Positions 1 to 10,756 of a stretch of DNA of 64,000 nucleotides are shown here, in pieces. The notes under the pieces were generated by a model that was not told the origin of the DNA, made no database searches, and was given only the letters and a program-made list of their open reading frames with translations. Made by a program: the position numbers and the translations under genes. The stretch comes from Kalmanozyma brasiliensis GHG001 (taxonomy: Eukaryota; Basidiomycota; Ustilaginomycetes; Ustilaginales): contig NW_015961970.1 of the NCBI RefSeq assembly GCF_000497045.1, positions 992,802 to 1,056,801 on the forward strand, read 5' to 3'. Within the stretch, counting starts at the first letter, position 1; every line of letters starts with the position of its first letter.

Positions 1-68
1 GGAGTCACTTCTTCTCACTAAACCTTCCACTTTCATCATCCCAGCGACACCCTTGGCATTCGCGCAAC

Positions 69-1766
69 ATGCGCTTCACTCCGCTGCTACGATCCGCGGC
101 CGAGTCCAGCACCTCTTCCTCGGGGCTACCACACAAGGCGCGCATCGCAATCATCGGCGCGGGACCATCGGGCTTCTACGCTGCCTCTCGACTCCTCTCC
201 CGCATCCCCTCGCAACAGCTCCGCATCGACATCTTTGACCGTCTCCCTGTACCCCACGGTCTGGTACGCTATGGCGTAGCACCCGACCACCCAGACGTCA
301 AGAATGTCGAGAACAAGTTTGCCGCTGTCTCCCAGGATCCGCGGTTGCGTTTTGCGGGGAATGCCAACGTCGTCCACTCCGGCTCCTCATCCAGCAGCGC
401 AGCTGGTGAGGCAGTCGAAGTGCCGCTCGAGGAGCTATCACGCTACTACACCCACATCCTCTTCTCCTACGGCGCATCGACAGGTCGCAGCCTCGGCATA
501 CCCGGCGAGGTCGAGCTGGACAACATCTACTCCGCCCTCCAGTTCGTCAATTGGTACAACGGCCACCCGTCCTCCCACTCGTCCTCGTCCAAATTCGACC
601 TCTCGAACACGCACCATCTGACCGTGATCGGAGCGGGCAACGTCGCGCTGGACGTAGCGCGCATCGTCCTGCGATGCTCCACGCCCTTCCTCGAATCCTC
701 CCCGCGCGTCACATCCAACAAAGCGCCCGGGCTGGCGGCGTTGGAGGAGACAGACGTGCCCGAACCTGTACTGGCGGAGTTGGGGCGGTGCAAGGTCAAC
801 GAGGTGGATGTGTTCGCCCGACGTGGACCGGCCCAGTTGGCGTTTACGAACAAGGAGGTGAGGGAGATGCTCAGTCTCGAGGGGATCGCGTTGCGACCAC
901 CGCCTGCAGAACTGCTCGATTCCGCCTTGGCCCAGCTCGAGACGCTGGCAAAGAGCGAAGCAGCTGATCCGGCAAGGGCGCAGGAGATCGCATCGGAAGT
1001 GCGCGTCAAGAAGCGACTTCTCAGTCTGCTTGCCAAGGGAAGCAAGACCAAGCCAGGTGGCGAAGGGGTCAAGCAGTGGGGATTGAACTTCTTCCACTCC
1101 CCGGCGAGATTCCTTCCGAAAGGCAATAGTAAGGCAGTAGGGCAGGTGGAATGGAACCGGACGACCCTGCAGAGTGGGCGGCCGACGGCGAAGAGTCTGG
1201 ACGCGACGGATCCGCGCAAAGCCGCATGGAGCGCTGGGTCCACGGACAGCGTCCCGGCTGCTACCGGCCAAACTGTCATCACAGACACGGACATGGTTGT
1301 GTCCAGTGTAGGCTATCAGAGCGAGCCCCTGGCCTCCTCCTCGTCATCTTCACAGTCGGAGGTGGTGAGAGAGGGCCGGCTGGTGGCACTGCCCTTCGAT
1401 GCCAGACGCAAGATCGTTCCCAACCAAGCAGGTCGCGTACTCGATCCAATCACCTCGGCCCCGATTCCGGGCGCATATGTGAGCGGCTGGCTCGCGAGAG
1501 GTCCCACCGGCGTCATCGCCACCACTATGATGGACGCCTACTCTGTCGCAGACCTCATCTTGGACGATCTGCACAGCGCTGCGGAGGGTGGGCGAGAAGT
1601 GGAAGGAGATCTGTTGGAGAAGCTGCACAGGGAAGGGACGAGGAAGGTCGTCGGGTTTGATGGCTGGAGACGCATCGACGAGGAGGAGAAGAGGAGAGGC
1701 CAGAAGCTGGGCAAGATCAGAGAGAAGATTCTGACCGTCAAGGAGATGCTCGATGTTGTCGGCTGA
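69..1766 (+). CDS. arh1: NADPH:adrenodoxin oxidoreductase, mitochondrial (Arh1)
   Basis: This intronless ORF of 565 aa encodes a flavoenzyme that passes electrons from NADPH to mitochondrial ferredoxin, supporting Fe-S cluster and heme A synthesis in the matrix. The N-terminus (MRFTPLLRSAAESSTSSS) is basic and Ser-rich like a mitochondrial presequence. It is followed by the FAD-binding dinucleotide fold IIGAGPSGFYAA at about residues 28-39 and the family signature PVPHGLVRYGVAPDHP. A second NADPH-binding fold, VIGAGNVALDVARIVLR, lies near residue 185. The late FAD/active-site motif GWLARGPTGVIATTMMDAY lies near residue 472. Length is somewhat above the usual 460-500 aa because of Ser-rich and Lys/Glu-rich insertions. 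Only 68 nt of upstream sequence are in the window, so most of the promoter is missing. Family assignment is secure. Confidence 0.93.
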   Translation: MRFTPLLRSAAESSTSSSGLPHKARIAIIGAGPSGFYAASRLLSRIPSQQLRIDIFDRLPVPHGLVRYGVAPDHPDVKNVENKFAAVSQDPRLRFAGNANVVHSGSSSSSAAGEAVEVPLEELSRYYTHILFSYGASTGRSLGIPGEVELDNIYSALQFVNWYNGHPSSHSSSSKFDLSNTHHLTVIGAGNVALDVARIVLRCSTPFLESSPRVTSNKAPGLAALEETDVPEPVLAELGRCKVNEVDVFARRGPAQLAFTNKEVREMLSLEGIALRPPPAELLDSALAQLETLAKSEAADPARAQEIASEVRVKKRLLSLLAKGSKTKPGGEGVKQWGLNFFHSPARFLPKGNSKAVGQVEWNRTTLQSGRPTAKSLDATDPRKAAWSAGSTDSVPAATGQTVITDTDMVVSSVGYQSEPLASSSSSSQSEVVREGRLVALPFDARRKIVPNQAGRVLDPITSAPIPGAYVSGWLARGPTGVIATTMMDAYSVADLILDDLHSAAEGGREVEGDLLEKLHREGTRKVVGFDGWRRIDEEEKRRGQKLGKIREKILTVKEMLDVVG

Positions 1767-1885
1767 GGGCGCTGCTCACCAGTCACAACGTCAACCTCAC
1801 ATTGTACTCTACACAAGTCACACATCAGTCATCGAAACATTGCATTGCAAAACCCTGGACATATCCCACAACCAACGCCCCTCTT

Positions 1886-3391
1886 TCAATGACCAAGCTC
1901 CTTCACCGCCGCCTCAAAAGCGTCCTTGAAGATGGCGCACGCCTGGCTCAGCTCGTCCTCGCTGATGTTGAGTGGCGGGATGAACCTGAGCACGTCAAAC
2001 ACCGACGTGCTCAGCAGCAGCATGTCGCGCTTCAAGCACTCTGCTACCACCTTTGGTGCGATCTGTTCCACCTTCTTTCCGCTCGCTGCTGCCGCCGATG
2101 TGTTTTGGCTGGCTGCATTCGTGGGGGTGTTAGCGAATTGAACGCCGATCATCAGGCCCCGTCCACGGATGTCCTCGATCAGGTGACCGTACTTCGAGTC
2201 GTTTTTGAGCGAGGTGAGAAACGAGACAAGCTGGTCGGATCGTTTGGCGACATTGTCGAGGATGTTCTCGTCATTGAAGGCCTGGATGACTGCAGAGGCG
2301 GCGGCGCACGAGACGGCGTTTCCGGCGTAGGTGCCGCCCATCGAGCCTGGCTTCTGACGCGACATGAGCTCGTTGGTGGAAGCAATGCCCGAGAGTGGGA
2401 AGCCGTTGGCGATGCCCTTGGCAAAGATGAGAACGTCGGGACGCACGCCCGACTCCTCGACGGCGAACATGGTGCCTGTTCGGCCGAAGCCAGACTGCAC
2501 CTCGTCACAGATGAGCAAGAGGTTGTTCTCGTCGCAGATTTCCCTCAAGCCGTGCAGGAAGGAGGCAGGAGCGGGCACGTAGCCGCCTTCGCCGATGACG
2601 GGCTCGATGAGAATGGCAGCGGTGTCCGAGGGAGCCGTCTGCTGCTGAAGTGTCAGGCGCACTTGGTGGAGCGACTGCCTCACCAGCTCTTCCACGTCTG
2701 TTTCGACGGGCAGGCCAAAGTGCGCGTAGAAGGGGAAAGAGGTAGCAAAGACGCCTGGCATGAGGGGACCATGGCCTTCACCGTAAATGGTCTTGGAACG
2801 TGTCAAAGCGGCGGTGGCAGCAGTGCGACCGTGGTACGAGCCCTGCATGACGATGATGTTCTGCTTCTTGGTCGCAGCACGAGCGAGCTTGACGGCAGCT
2901 TCGACGGCCTCGGCGCCCGAGTTCCAGAAGAAGAGGGTGTCGAGCGAAGGGTGTGGCAGGATGGGGAGGAGGTTCCTGATGAGCTCAATCTGCGTTGCTG
3001 AGAAGCCGATGTTGACCTGAGCGTGGGTGATCTTGCCGCACTGCTTGGCAGCAGCCTCGGTGACCTTGGGATGGCAGTGGCCCAGGTTGCAGACGCCGAT
3101 GCCGGCGGTCATGTCGAGCAGCTTGACACCCTTGTCGGTGGTGATCCAGGTGCCCTTGCCATCCTCGAAGACGTGTTTGGAAAGGCGACCGATGCCCTTG
3201 GTGATGTGGGTCTCGCCGAAGGCGGCAGCGTCGGAATCAGCAGCTGGCATGGTGGGACGGAATGCTTGTGTACGGTATACGGTGGAGGTGAGGTTGCGGC
3301 GGGAGGAACAGGCAAGAGCAGAGGAAGAGGCGGCGAGCGGGCCCCTGGCCAAGACGCTCTTTATAGGCTGAGACGAGAGCACGGCCCGCAT
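1886..3391 (-). CDS. class-III PLP aminotransferase, probably mitochondrial (GABA/acetylornithine-type)
   Basis: The protein is a fold-type I PLP aminotransferase of class III. Visible landmarks are WNSGAEAVEAAVKLAR (cofactor phosphate side), the pyridine-ring Asp motif LLICDEVQSGFGRTG, and the Schiff-base lysine in IFAKGIANGFPLSG (Lys325 when numbered from the chosen start). The start at 3391 (MRAVLSSQPIKSVLAR) opens a basic, Ser/Ala-rich mitochondrial-type leader and gives 501 aa. The frame stays open to an ATG at 3553 (555 aa), but that extra segment is low in coding character and I take it as 5' UTR. Substrate cannot be fixed from sequence: 4-aminobutyrate, acetylornithine and related omega-amino acids are all plausible. 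It is convergent with arh1, with 119 nt between the stop codons. Confidence 0.85.
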   Translation of the reverse strand: MRAVLSSQPIKSVLARGPLAASSSALACSSRRNLTSTVYRTQAFRPTMPAADSDAAAFGETHITKGIGRLSKHVFEDGKGTWITTDKGVKLLDMTAGIGVCNLGHCHPKVTEAAAKQCGKITHAQVNIGFSATQIELIRNLLPILPHPSLDTLFFWNSGAEAVEAAVKLARAATKKQNIIVMQGSYHGRTAATAALTRSKTIYGEGHGPLMPGVFATSFPFYAHFGLPVETDVEELVRQSLHQVRLTLQQQTAPSDTAAILIEPVIGEGGYVPAPASFLHGLREICDENNLLLICDEVQSGFGRTGTMFAVEESGVRPDVLIFAKGIANGFPLSGIASTNELMSRQKPGSMGGTYAGNAVSCAAASAVIQAFNDENILDNVAKRSDQLVSFLTSLKNDSKYGHLIEDIRGRGLMIGVQFANTPTNAASQNTSAAAASGKKVEQIAPKVVAECLKRDMLLLSTSVFDVLRFIPPLNISEDELSQACAIFKDAFEAAVKELGH

Positions 3392-4197
3392 GATGGCTGC
3401 TGCCTGGCTGCTGAATGTCCAATGTGATATCAGGGAGGAGGAGGGTTTCGCCGTGGATAAGCTTGGCTGAACTGGCCCTCGACTGAGCAAGATAGCGGTG
3501 TGAGGACTTGACTTGGCTGTGATGTTGGCAAGAGGAGGACAAGAGACAGTCACAGAACAGAGGCGAGCTGCTTATCAGTTGCGGAGGCAATACATTGTTC
3601 GAGCGATGTCAAGTGACGAGGGAGAGCAACATCCGGTAAAGGATGACTGTGGGAAGTTGTGCCGAGGTGGGCCAAGTGGCGCCTTGAACCCTTACTTCTA
3701 TGGGCTCTCTGGGCTGTGACATCTCTACAGCCCAGAGAGCGAGCTGCAAAACGCATCATCCGGCGGCGCGACTCTGCAGCTCAAACGAGCCCTCATCGAA
3801 ATTCGCCAGGAATTCAACCGAGAAGCATAGCCGCGACAGCCGCGCTTGCCTCTGCCTCATCCACCGGCCTTCAGGGTCCTCAATGCTCGACGTCCGATTG
3901 TGCGGGCCCGCTCGCTTTCCCAACTAGGTCTCAGTGCTCGTAGGACCGACGTCTCAGCCGTCTGAACTTCGTATCAACACGGGAAGCAACACCTGAGAGA
4001 GCTCGAGAATGCATGACAATTGCCAGTCTTGATCCTAGAAATACAGTATGAAAAGCGAACAGAGCAGAAGAGGCGACAAGTAGACGGGAACACGTTGGTA
4101 TCATACAGATGCTGGTGGGGCCGAGAGGTCGAGTGACCGTGACGCGGATGCTGAGAAACAAAAGAGTGAGGAAAGACTGCCATCGCGGCGTACTTGC
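3392..4197. other. intergenic, 0.8 kb
   Basis: This holds the 5' region of the aminotransferase and the 3' flank of the forkhead gene. Short ORFs on both strands lack recognisable domains. No RNA gene or repeat was seen. Confidence 0.6.
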
Positions 4198-7100
4198 TCA
4201 CTGTCCGGCCTGCGAAAAGCCGTGGCTGCCAGTGAAAGCCTGAATGCCGCCAGCGGCCTGGATGCTGTTCCATGCCTGACGCAATGGCGAGGTGGTGATC
4301 CCATCGCCGATGCTGCCAAATCCAGAGTAGTGCGAGTCCATACTACCGTGTCCCGACTGCGGGTGGATCTGGTGGTGGTGCACCATCTGCTGGTGCTGAT
4401 GCTGATGCTGCAAGTTGGCCTGCATCTCGAAGGGATCATCGAGGTACCATCCCTGCTGCTGCATCGTCTGCGGAGCAGCGCCCGCGAGGCTCATGCCCAT
4501 GATCGGTCCGTTGCTCGCAAACCCACGTCGACCGGGCGACATTCCGCTCGAGAAGCGAAGTGAGCCAGGCGTACGGCCAGGTGTCAGGCCGGATCCCATC
4601 CCGAGCCCGGCACCGAAGCCAGCGCCGTTGAAGCCCATCTGCCCGGCGCCACCGCCCATAGCGAGCTGCATCTGCAGGCTGGCGCTCGAGTTGGGAGAGA
4701 GCATGCCCGCTGCACCGCTTCGCAGCGGAGAGCTTCGAATGGGCGAGCGAGCCAAGGCTGCGGCCACGCGGGCAGTCGAGGTAGGCGATCGCATCCCGTC
4801 GTCCATGTGGCCCTTGTGTCCGCGCATCGATGACATGGGCGAGCTGATCGACCACAGTCGCTTGGGAGAAGTGACTGACGAGTTGTTGGGCGCGTTCTCC
4901 CCTTTAGTCTGACGGCGCAGAGGCGAGCCACGCGACGTGTCGGTTTCCATGCCGCTCGGGAAGGCGAAGGCACCACCCAGTCCCCCGCCGCGCATGGCAT
5001 ACAGCGAAGGCGAGAAGCCTGGCCCGTAGCTCAGCTGGCCGTTCCCCTGCCCTGCCATCTTGCGCTTCCTCGCGCTGTGGTTGGCCGTTGCCTGCAACGA
5101 GGGCGGCGGCATCAGCGTCATGGGGCTGCTGGGCGGACTGCTCGCGCTGTCGATCAGACCAGGAATCGGCTTGCTGTAGCTGCTGCCGGCAATGCTGCTG
5201 CCGTAGATCGACGAGCCAAGGTGAGGGCGCACCGGCGTGATCGAGTCGAGGCCATTGATGGCCATCGGACCTCCTCCGAGCGACATGCCGTTCTGCGGCT
5301 GCGTCTCGAGGAGAGGCAGACGGTCGGCCATCATCACGTGTGCTTGTGCTTTGACCTTCTTGGAGGACGAAGGCCGGCTGCTCTCCTTGTCGGACTCGTC
5401 GCCGCTCTCGACAGCGTCGTCCATCTGCACCTTTTTGCGCTTGGCCTTGCTGCGCTTCTTGGCGCTGCCGTCCACGCTCTCGCTGCTCTGCGAGCATGGC
5501 AGGGCGACAGCGGCGTCCGACACGACCAGTTCACTCTCGACAGCTTCGGGAGAGCTGGCCATCTTGTTGGCCTGATTTTGCTGCTGCTGCTGCTGTCGCG
5601 CTTTGGCGGCTTCGAACTTTTGCGGCACGGCATTGTACAGGCCGTTCTGGAATCGGTCTTCGTGGCCAGGCTTGATGCCCCACCAGCCTCCCTTACCAGG
5701 CATGTTGGCCTCGCGCTCAATCTTGACAAAGCTCTTGTTCAAACTGAGGTTGTGACGGATCGAGTTCTGCCATCCGCGGTCGCCCTTCTCAAAGAAGGGG
5801 TATGTGGAGCTGATCCAGTCGTATACCTCCGACAGCGAGAGGCGCATGTCCGACGATGACTTGATGGCCTGGCCAATGAGACCGGCGTACGAGACTGAGC
5901 TCGGCTTGGCTTTCGACTGACCGAAGCCGGGCGGGAGCAGGTAGTAGCGTGCAGGCGGCTCCTCGAGCAATGTGCCAGCATCCAGGGCCGCCTTGAGCTC
6001 CTCCGAGACAAGCTTGACCAGGCGACTGCCGTCCGGCTGGTCCCAGCCAATCTCGTCGCCGTTCTGGAACGAGGGATTGGCCTTGGCCATGCGCTCGAAG
6101 TCCTGGCAAGGCAGGTCGATCACCTTGGCAGCCGCGGAGGCAGGAGCCGAGCCACCGGCTGACTTTGTCTTTTTCGTCTTTTTCGCCGACGCCGATTGCG
6201 ATGCGCCCTTGACCTCGGCGTCAACGATAGCGGCAGGCGCTTTAGCACCATTGGCGAACGAGCTCATGGCCGGCTCGGCACTGCCTGCTCGGTGCATCAG
6301 GTGGACACCGACGCTAGTCAGCTCAACGGGAGGTTGCATGAGCACGACTTGCTCTGCTTGCGCGAGCTGCTTGCTGGGAGAGGGCGGCGAGTCGCTCTGG
6401 ACGCGGCGCACCTCTGCGGCCTTCTTTGCCTTCTTGTTGCGGGCGTGTGTCGCATGATCGCTCGCGTCCTGCAGATCGGCCTGAGGTCCGTTGACTGCGT
6501 CGCGGACTCCCTTGCTCGGCTCGGGCAGAGGCAACCTTGTCTCGAAGCTGGGAGCGGACGCGGTGCGTGGCAGACTGGAGCCAAAGACGTCGGCGGGGCT
6601 GATGGTGTCGATCTTGCGCGAAAGCCCTCGTTTGTGCCGAGTGGCATTGCCCAAAAAGTCCCGAATGTTGCCACTTGGTTGACGGCCGTGGCGGGTCTCG
6701 ACAGCCGTCGTCGACTCGGAGCGAGTGATGGCGCTGCGAGGACTGGCGAAGGGCAGCTTGCCACCGATCATCTGATCGCCTGCCGTGCCTGCCCGAAGAG
6801 AGCGACTGAGACGCATGGGCGACGAGGTGGACATTGCAAACGTCTTGCTGGCCCCCTCGTCGAGGTGGAGGGCTTCAGCGAGCGACGCTGGAGGAGGATC
6901 GAGGGCAGTGCCGCCAGGCGCAGAGAAGAGCAATCCGCGTTTCGCATTGAAGCCGGACGGCTTGCCCGCAGCGGTCGCGTCGTCGTGGTGCATGTTGATC
7001 TCGTCGTCGGCTTCAAAATCAAGATCGCTGATTCGACTGGCGACGCCAGAGACGAGGCGGCCGGAGAGCGGAGACATGACAACGGCGCCCTGCGACGAGG

Positions 7101-9483
7101 AGCGCATGAGCGAAGAGTTGGCGGATCCCTGGGCGCTGGCTTGCCTGGCGTGAAAGAAGCTGGCAACCGAAGGACTAACACCGATCAGCTCGGGTCGATG
7201 CTCGTCTGCGCCCAGGAGGAAGTGGCTCGCAGGAGTGAAGGCCGAGCTGCCTCGCAAGCTGGAGCGGTTGGCGTCGGTGCCCTTTCGCAAGCTGGTCAAC
7301 GGCTCAGCATCCCAAGCGTGGAAGGTGATGGGACCGGGCGTCGAGTGGATGTTGCAGAGCGAGTCGAGCGAGTCGTAGCCGGGCTGGCTAGGCGAGATGC
7401 CGTGCATGGTAAAGTCGTAATGCTCGCGCGTGGTCATGCGCATGTGCAAGTTGCTGGGGCTGCCGCCGATCGTCGTCCAGCGCAACGCACGAGACGAGGA
7501 CGATTCGACGGGAGTCGCGCGGACTACGGAGTCAGGCGCCTTGCGCGTCTTGTTGCCACCATTGGGCGTGCTGAGGACGAGCGAAGCATAGTCCGGATTG
7601 GCGGCCTTGATCGCATCGGCTGCGGCAGCCGCCTTGACGGCTTCCTCCTGCTCGTACTCGGCGCGAGCAGCCGCCTCGGCCATCTGCTGGACGGCCAACT
7701 CTGCCTGGACCTGCTCTTCGACGATCTTGCGCTCGGCTGCCTCCCTTTGCCTGAGCTTCTCGGCCTTGTAGAGGCGCCTTGGGCTGGTCTGCTTGGACAT
7801 GATCCTGTCGAGGAAGCTGAGGCCGCTCATCTTGGCGTCCAGGCCTTCGAGGTTGGCAGGGGCGGCGGTACCAGTCGAGCTTTCCGAAATGGCTCTTCGG
7901 TGGACGGCGCCCCATCCGTCCGCGGCGAGGCCGCCAATTGCGGGCGAACGCGCGTCAGGGATGGCAAAGCATGCGACGGCATCATCGACATCGACGGGAG
8001 GGCTGCAAAAGACGGCGTCGTGCTCGACGGGCGATTTGAGCAGACGCAAAGTGCCTCGGGGGCTGACCCAAGCGCGACGACTGAGCTCTTCGAGCGAGTC
8101 GCATTCGCGTACTTCATCGCTGACACGAATAACGGGCGAGGCTTCGAAGGAGACGGAGCGAATGCGGGAGCTGCGGCTTGAGAACGCACTCGAGAGCGCC
8201 TCAGGCGGGGTGACCGGGTCCGGACTTGAGGTGGAATCGCTTCCGTTGAGATCAAGACCGAGGCCGACGCGTGTGGCTGACTTGGCGCTGCTGCTGCCGG
8301 CCTTGCTCGCGTCCGTTCTGGCCGGGGGAGTGCGGAAAGCAGAGCTGGAAGCTGGAGAGAACGGTGCGGCGGTGGAGTTGGGCGTTGCGAGAAGGTGTTG
8401 CGAAACCTTGCTGGAACTGGATGCGGCGTTGGCACTGGAGAGAGCACGCTCACGTTCACGTCGCTGACGCAGCTTGAGCTTCTTGAGCTTGAGGCGACGG
8501 CGCTCTTCGGCGTTGCCGATCTGGTCGAGGCTAGGGTGAATCTTGGGCGACCCAGGAGAGTCTTGAGGCTCGATGACGGCGGTGAAGAACGACAGACCGG
8601 GACTGCTGGTGTTGCGAGACCACGTAGCGCCACCTGGACGCGTCATGGGCGACGGAACAGAGAGACGAGGCTGCGAAGGTCCTGCCTTAAGCTCGTTCGT
8701 CTTGGCAGCATCGACGGAGGAGTCGCTCGAAGCGGTCGTTTTGGTAGGCCCCTGTGCAGTCTGACTGCTTGACGAGGGCTTGACATCCGTAGCCTTGGAA
8801 GAAGTGGTGGAGGAGGAAGCAGTAGTAGCAGTGGCCGTCGGCGTGAAAGGTCGTCGTTCCGCCTTGAGGAAAGCCGCGACGCCCGCCTTGGTCCTCTCGT
8901 AGTCTTCCCTGGTGAGACGAAGACCCATTGCCTGAGCCCTGGCGAAGAAGTCTTCGGCGTCTTTGGACATTTCCGAGCTTGGTGCAGTGGCAGCAGCAGT
9001 GGCACCGAGCTTCGAAGCCGACGAGGAAGAGGGAGTCAATTTGGAGCCGGGAGTGGAGGCTGTCGTCGAAGCTGCAAGTCGAGCTCGGACCCCAGGCTTG
9101 ACAGAGGCACGCGCGTTGAGAGTCGTGGTAGAGGAAGACGCGAACGAGCTAGCACCTTCGCCCTCGTCCTTGACAGACGACGCTGCCGTGTGATCGTCCA
9201 TGCTGGCGGGCGTGGCAGAGCGAGAGCCGGTGGGAGTAGGACTGGCGTGAATGGCCTGGAGGGGCGAATTGTCGGCAGCGTTGCTAGAGAGCATGGCGAA
9301 CTTGGCGCGTCGGTTGCCTGGGCCGGAACGCGAGAAGGTGCTGGGAGCGATGCTAGTGGCACGAGTAGCAGGAGTCGCAAAAGGAGTGCTGGTCGAAGTG
9401 GGCGAGTAGTCCGAGGAAGAGGATGCTGGAGGGTAGTTGGAGGTGGACGAGCCAAACGAACGTGAATTGGATGGCGTGGTCAT
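4198..9483 (-). CDS. large forkhead (winged-helix) transcription factor
   Basis: This single ORF of 1761 aa contains one forkhead DNA-binding domain at about residues 1195-1285. It begins SYAGLIGQAIKSS and includes LSEVYDWISSTYPFF, the recognition-helix signature WQNSIRHNLSLNKSFVKI and the wing motif GWWGIKPGHEDRF. The rest is low-complexity Ser/Ala/Pro-rich sequence with many SP/TP dipeptides, which suggests regulation by proline-directed kinases. A short charged coiled-coil (EKLRQREAAERKIVEEQVQAEL) lies near residue 570, a Gln run follows the forkhead domain, and a His/Gln-rich stretch lies near the C-terminus. No FHA domain is evident. Fungal forkhead factors of this size include cell-cycle and hyphal regulators (Fkh1/2, Hcm1, Sep1-like); which of these it corresponds to is not resolved. 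The large opposite-strand ORFs here are composition shadows. Confidence 0.9.
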   Translation of the reverse strand: MTTPSNSRSFGSSTSNYPPASSSSDYSPTSTSTPFATPATRATSIAPSTFSRSGPGNRRAKFAMLSSNAADNSPLQAIHASPTPTGSRSATPASMDDHTAASSVKDEGEGASSFASSSTTTLNARASVKPGVRARLAASTTASTPGSKLTPSSSSASKLGATAAATAPSSEMSKDAEDFFARAQAMGLRLTREDYERTKAGVAAFLKAERRPFTPTATATTASSSTTSSKATDVKPSSSSQTAQGPTKTTASSDSSVDAAKTNELKAGPSQPRLSVPSPMTRPGGATWSRNTSSPGLSFFTAVIEPQDSPGSPKIHPSLDQIGNAEERRRLKLKKLKLRQRRERERALSSANAASSSSKVSQHLLATPNSTAAPFSPASSSAFRTPPARTDASKAGSSSAKSATRVGLGLDLNGSDSTSSPDPVTPPEALSSAFSSRSSRIRSVSFEASPVIRVSDEVRECDSLEELSRRAWVSPRGTLRLLKSPVEHDAVFCSPPVDVDDAVACFAIPDARSPAIGGLAADGWGAVHRRAISESSTGTAAPANLEGLDAKMSGLSFLDRIMSKQTSPRRLYKAEKLRQREAAERKIVEEQVQAELAVQQMAEAAARAEYEQEEAVKAAAAADAIKAANPDYASLVLSTPNGGNKTRKAPDSVVRATPVESSSSRALRWTTIGGSPSNLHMRMTTREHYDFTMHGISPSQPGYDSLDSLCNIHSTPGPITFHAWDAEPLTSLRKGTDANRSSLRGSSAFTPASHFLLGADEHRPELIGVSPSVASFFHARQASAQGSANSSLMRSSSQGAVVMSPLSGRLVSGVASRISDLDFEADDEINMHHDDATAAGKPSGFNAKRGLLFSAPGGTALDPPPASLAEALHLDEGASKTFAMSTSSPMRLSRSLRAGTAGDQMIGGKLPFASPRSAITRSESTTAVETRHGRQPSGNIRDFLGNATRHKRGLSRKIDTISPADVFGSSLPRTASAPSFETRLPLPEPSKGVRDAVNGPQADLQDASDHATHARNKKAKKAAEVRRVQSDSPPSPSKQLAQAEQVVLMQPPVELTSVGVHLMHRAGSAEPAMSSFANGAKAPAAIVDAEVKGASQSASAKKTKKTKSAGGSAPASAAAKVIDLPCQDFERMAKANPSFQNGDEIGWDQPDGSRLVKLVSEELKAALDAGTLLEEPPARYYLLPPGFGQSKAKPSSVSYAGLIGQAIKSSSDMRLSLSEVYDWISSTYPFFEKGDRGWQNSIRHNLSLNKSFVKIEREANMPGKGGWWGIKPGHEDRFQNGLYNAVPQKFEAAKARQQQQQQNQANKMASSPEAVESELVVSDAAVALPCSQSSESVDGSAKKRSKAKRKKVQMDDAVESGDESDKESSRPSSSKKVKAQAHVMMADRLPLLETQPQNGMSLGGGPMAINGLDSITPVRPHLGSSIYGSSIAGSSYSKPIPGLIDSASSPPSSPMTLMPPPSLQATANHSARKRKMAGQGNGQLSYGPGFSPSLYAMRGGGLGGAFAFPSGMETDTSRGSPLRRQTKGENAPNNSSVTSPKRLWSISSPMSSMRGHKGHMDDGMRSPTSTARVAAALARSPIRSSPLRSGAAGMLSPNSSASLQMQLAMGGGAGQMGFNGAGFGAGLGMGSGLTPGRTPGSLRFSSGMSPGRRGFASNGPIMGMSLAGAAPQTMQQQGWYLDDPFEMQANLQHQHQHQQMVHHHQIHPQSGHGSMDSHYSGFGSIGDGITTSPLRQAWNSIQAAGGIQAFTGSHGFSQAGQ

Positions 9484-10701
9484 TGTGGAAGGCTACGTTC
9501 GAGCGCGACGGGCCTAAGGGTGGCCGTGTCGTGCTGGAGTTGAAGCGTGAGTGACTGTAGTGGTAGCAGCCCGTCTAGTGTGATGAAACGCGTGGATGAA
9601 TGCTGTTGAACAAAGGATGGGTAGGCGCGTGCCGGGAAATGCGAAAAGCTGAGTCGCGTGTCGGTAGTGGTGGTGGTGGTGGTCTGTTCCGAGTTGGATG
9701 ATGCTCGTCCGCGATCCAAGATGGTGGTCACAAGTCGAAGGCAAAAGCGATCGTGTCGGCTATGGACAAACGGGGAGACGGTGATCAGGAAGATGAAGGA
9801 GGAGTGGATTGGTGGGTCTCTGAGGTTGAATGGGCAGATGGCAGCGGGCAGACGATGAGAGCGCAGGAGCAGAAGAGCAGAGGCAGCTGCAGCGGACAAA
9901 AGTCAATTTTTGAAACGCGTGACAGAGGCAGAATCAACGCTGAATTTCAGTCTCTGACTTGTCAGCCGCCAAATCGACGTGAGGGAGGGAAAAGGCGAAC
10001 AGCTTCGGCCTGCTCAGGCTCCGTGGCAAAGTTTCATGATAGAAGCCTATCCTCTCCTTACTGCCTATCTGTCTCCTGCTCGGCGAGCCTTTCTCCTCAA
10101 GTGATTGCAGTTCGTCGCTCTGTCACACTTCGAGGATGCATAGCCAGCTTCTCGTTGTCGTCTCTGCGCTCGAAAGATCCTTGAGCGGGTGATCAGGCTC
10201 TGGACTACGTGAGGCAGCTAGCAGGGATGCGGCAGGCTTCTTCACCAACGCCAACGATGAGCAGCGACAGCCGCGCAGAGGCAGGCAGGCAGACTGCATA
10301 CAGGTCCGAACATGACAAATGCAAGCCTCTTGTTGCATGGCGATGCTGCAGCACAGTCGCCATCCCATCGCTCTCAATCCCGCGACCGTAGCCGCGTCCA
10401 AGCATAGGGCGGCAATTGATGGTGCATTGCAGCCTTGCACCTGTCAAGTCTTCACAGCATCGAGACAGGTGAACATCTTCTACAGCGGCTGGAGTTGCTC
10501 TCCCGCTTTCCCACGCTGATCTGCAAAGGGGATGAGCCTCGGCGTTGAGGTCCAGAGAAATTAAGACGTGAACAGAGGAAAGCTGTGGTAAAGTGCCTTG
10601 AAACGGGTCTGGAATTGCAGCCACCGAGGACTGGTCTCCGAGCCGACGACGCAGCCACGCATATCGCATTCTTTGTCGTCAGTCGCCTCGGCTTTGCTCT
10701 C

Positions 10702-10703
<2 letters not shown>

Positions 10704-10735
<32 letters not shown>
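10704..10735. repeat. (CT)n microsatellite
   Basis: An uninterrupted CT dinucleotide run of about 32 nt lies directly before the N gap, so its true length is unknown. Confidence 0.95.
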
Positions 10736-10756
10736 NNNNNNNNNNNNNNNNNNNNN
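10736..10756. other. assembly gap (21 N)
   Basis: This is a run of N bases. It splits what would otherwise be a continuous CT-rich intergenic tract and lies outside all called genes. Confidence 0.99.

Noticed and set aside
1802..3001. 399-aa plus-strand ORF opposite the aminotransferase
   Set aside because: It is an antisense shadow. The minus strand shows the complete PLP-enzyme signature set.
6196..8181. 661-aa plus-strand ORF opposite the forkhead gene
   Set aside because: It is an Arg/Gly/Ala-rich shadow. The minus strand contains the forkhead domain and SP-rich sequence typical of a real regulator.
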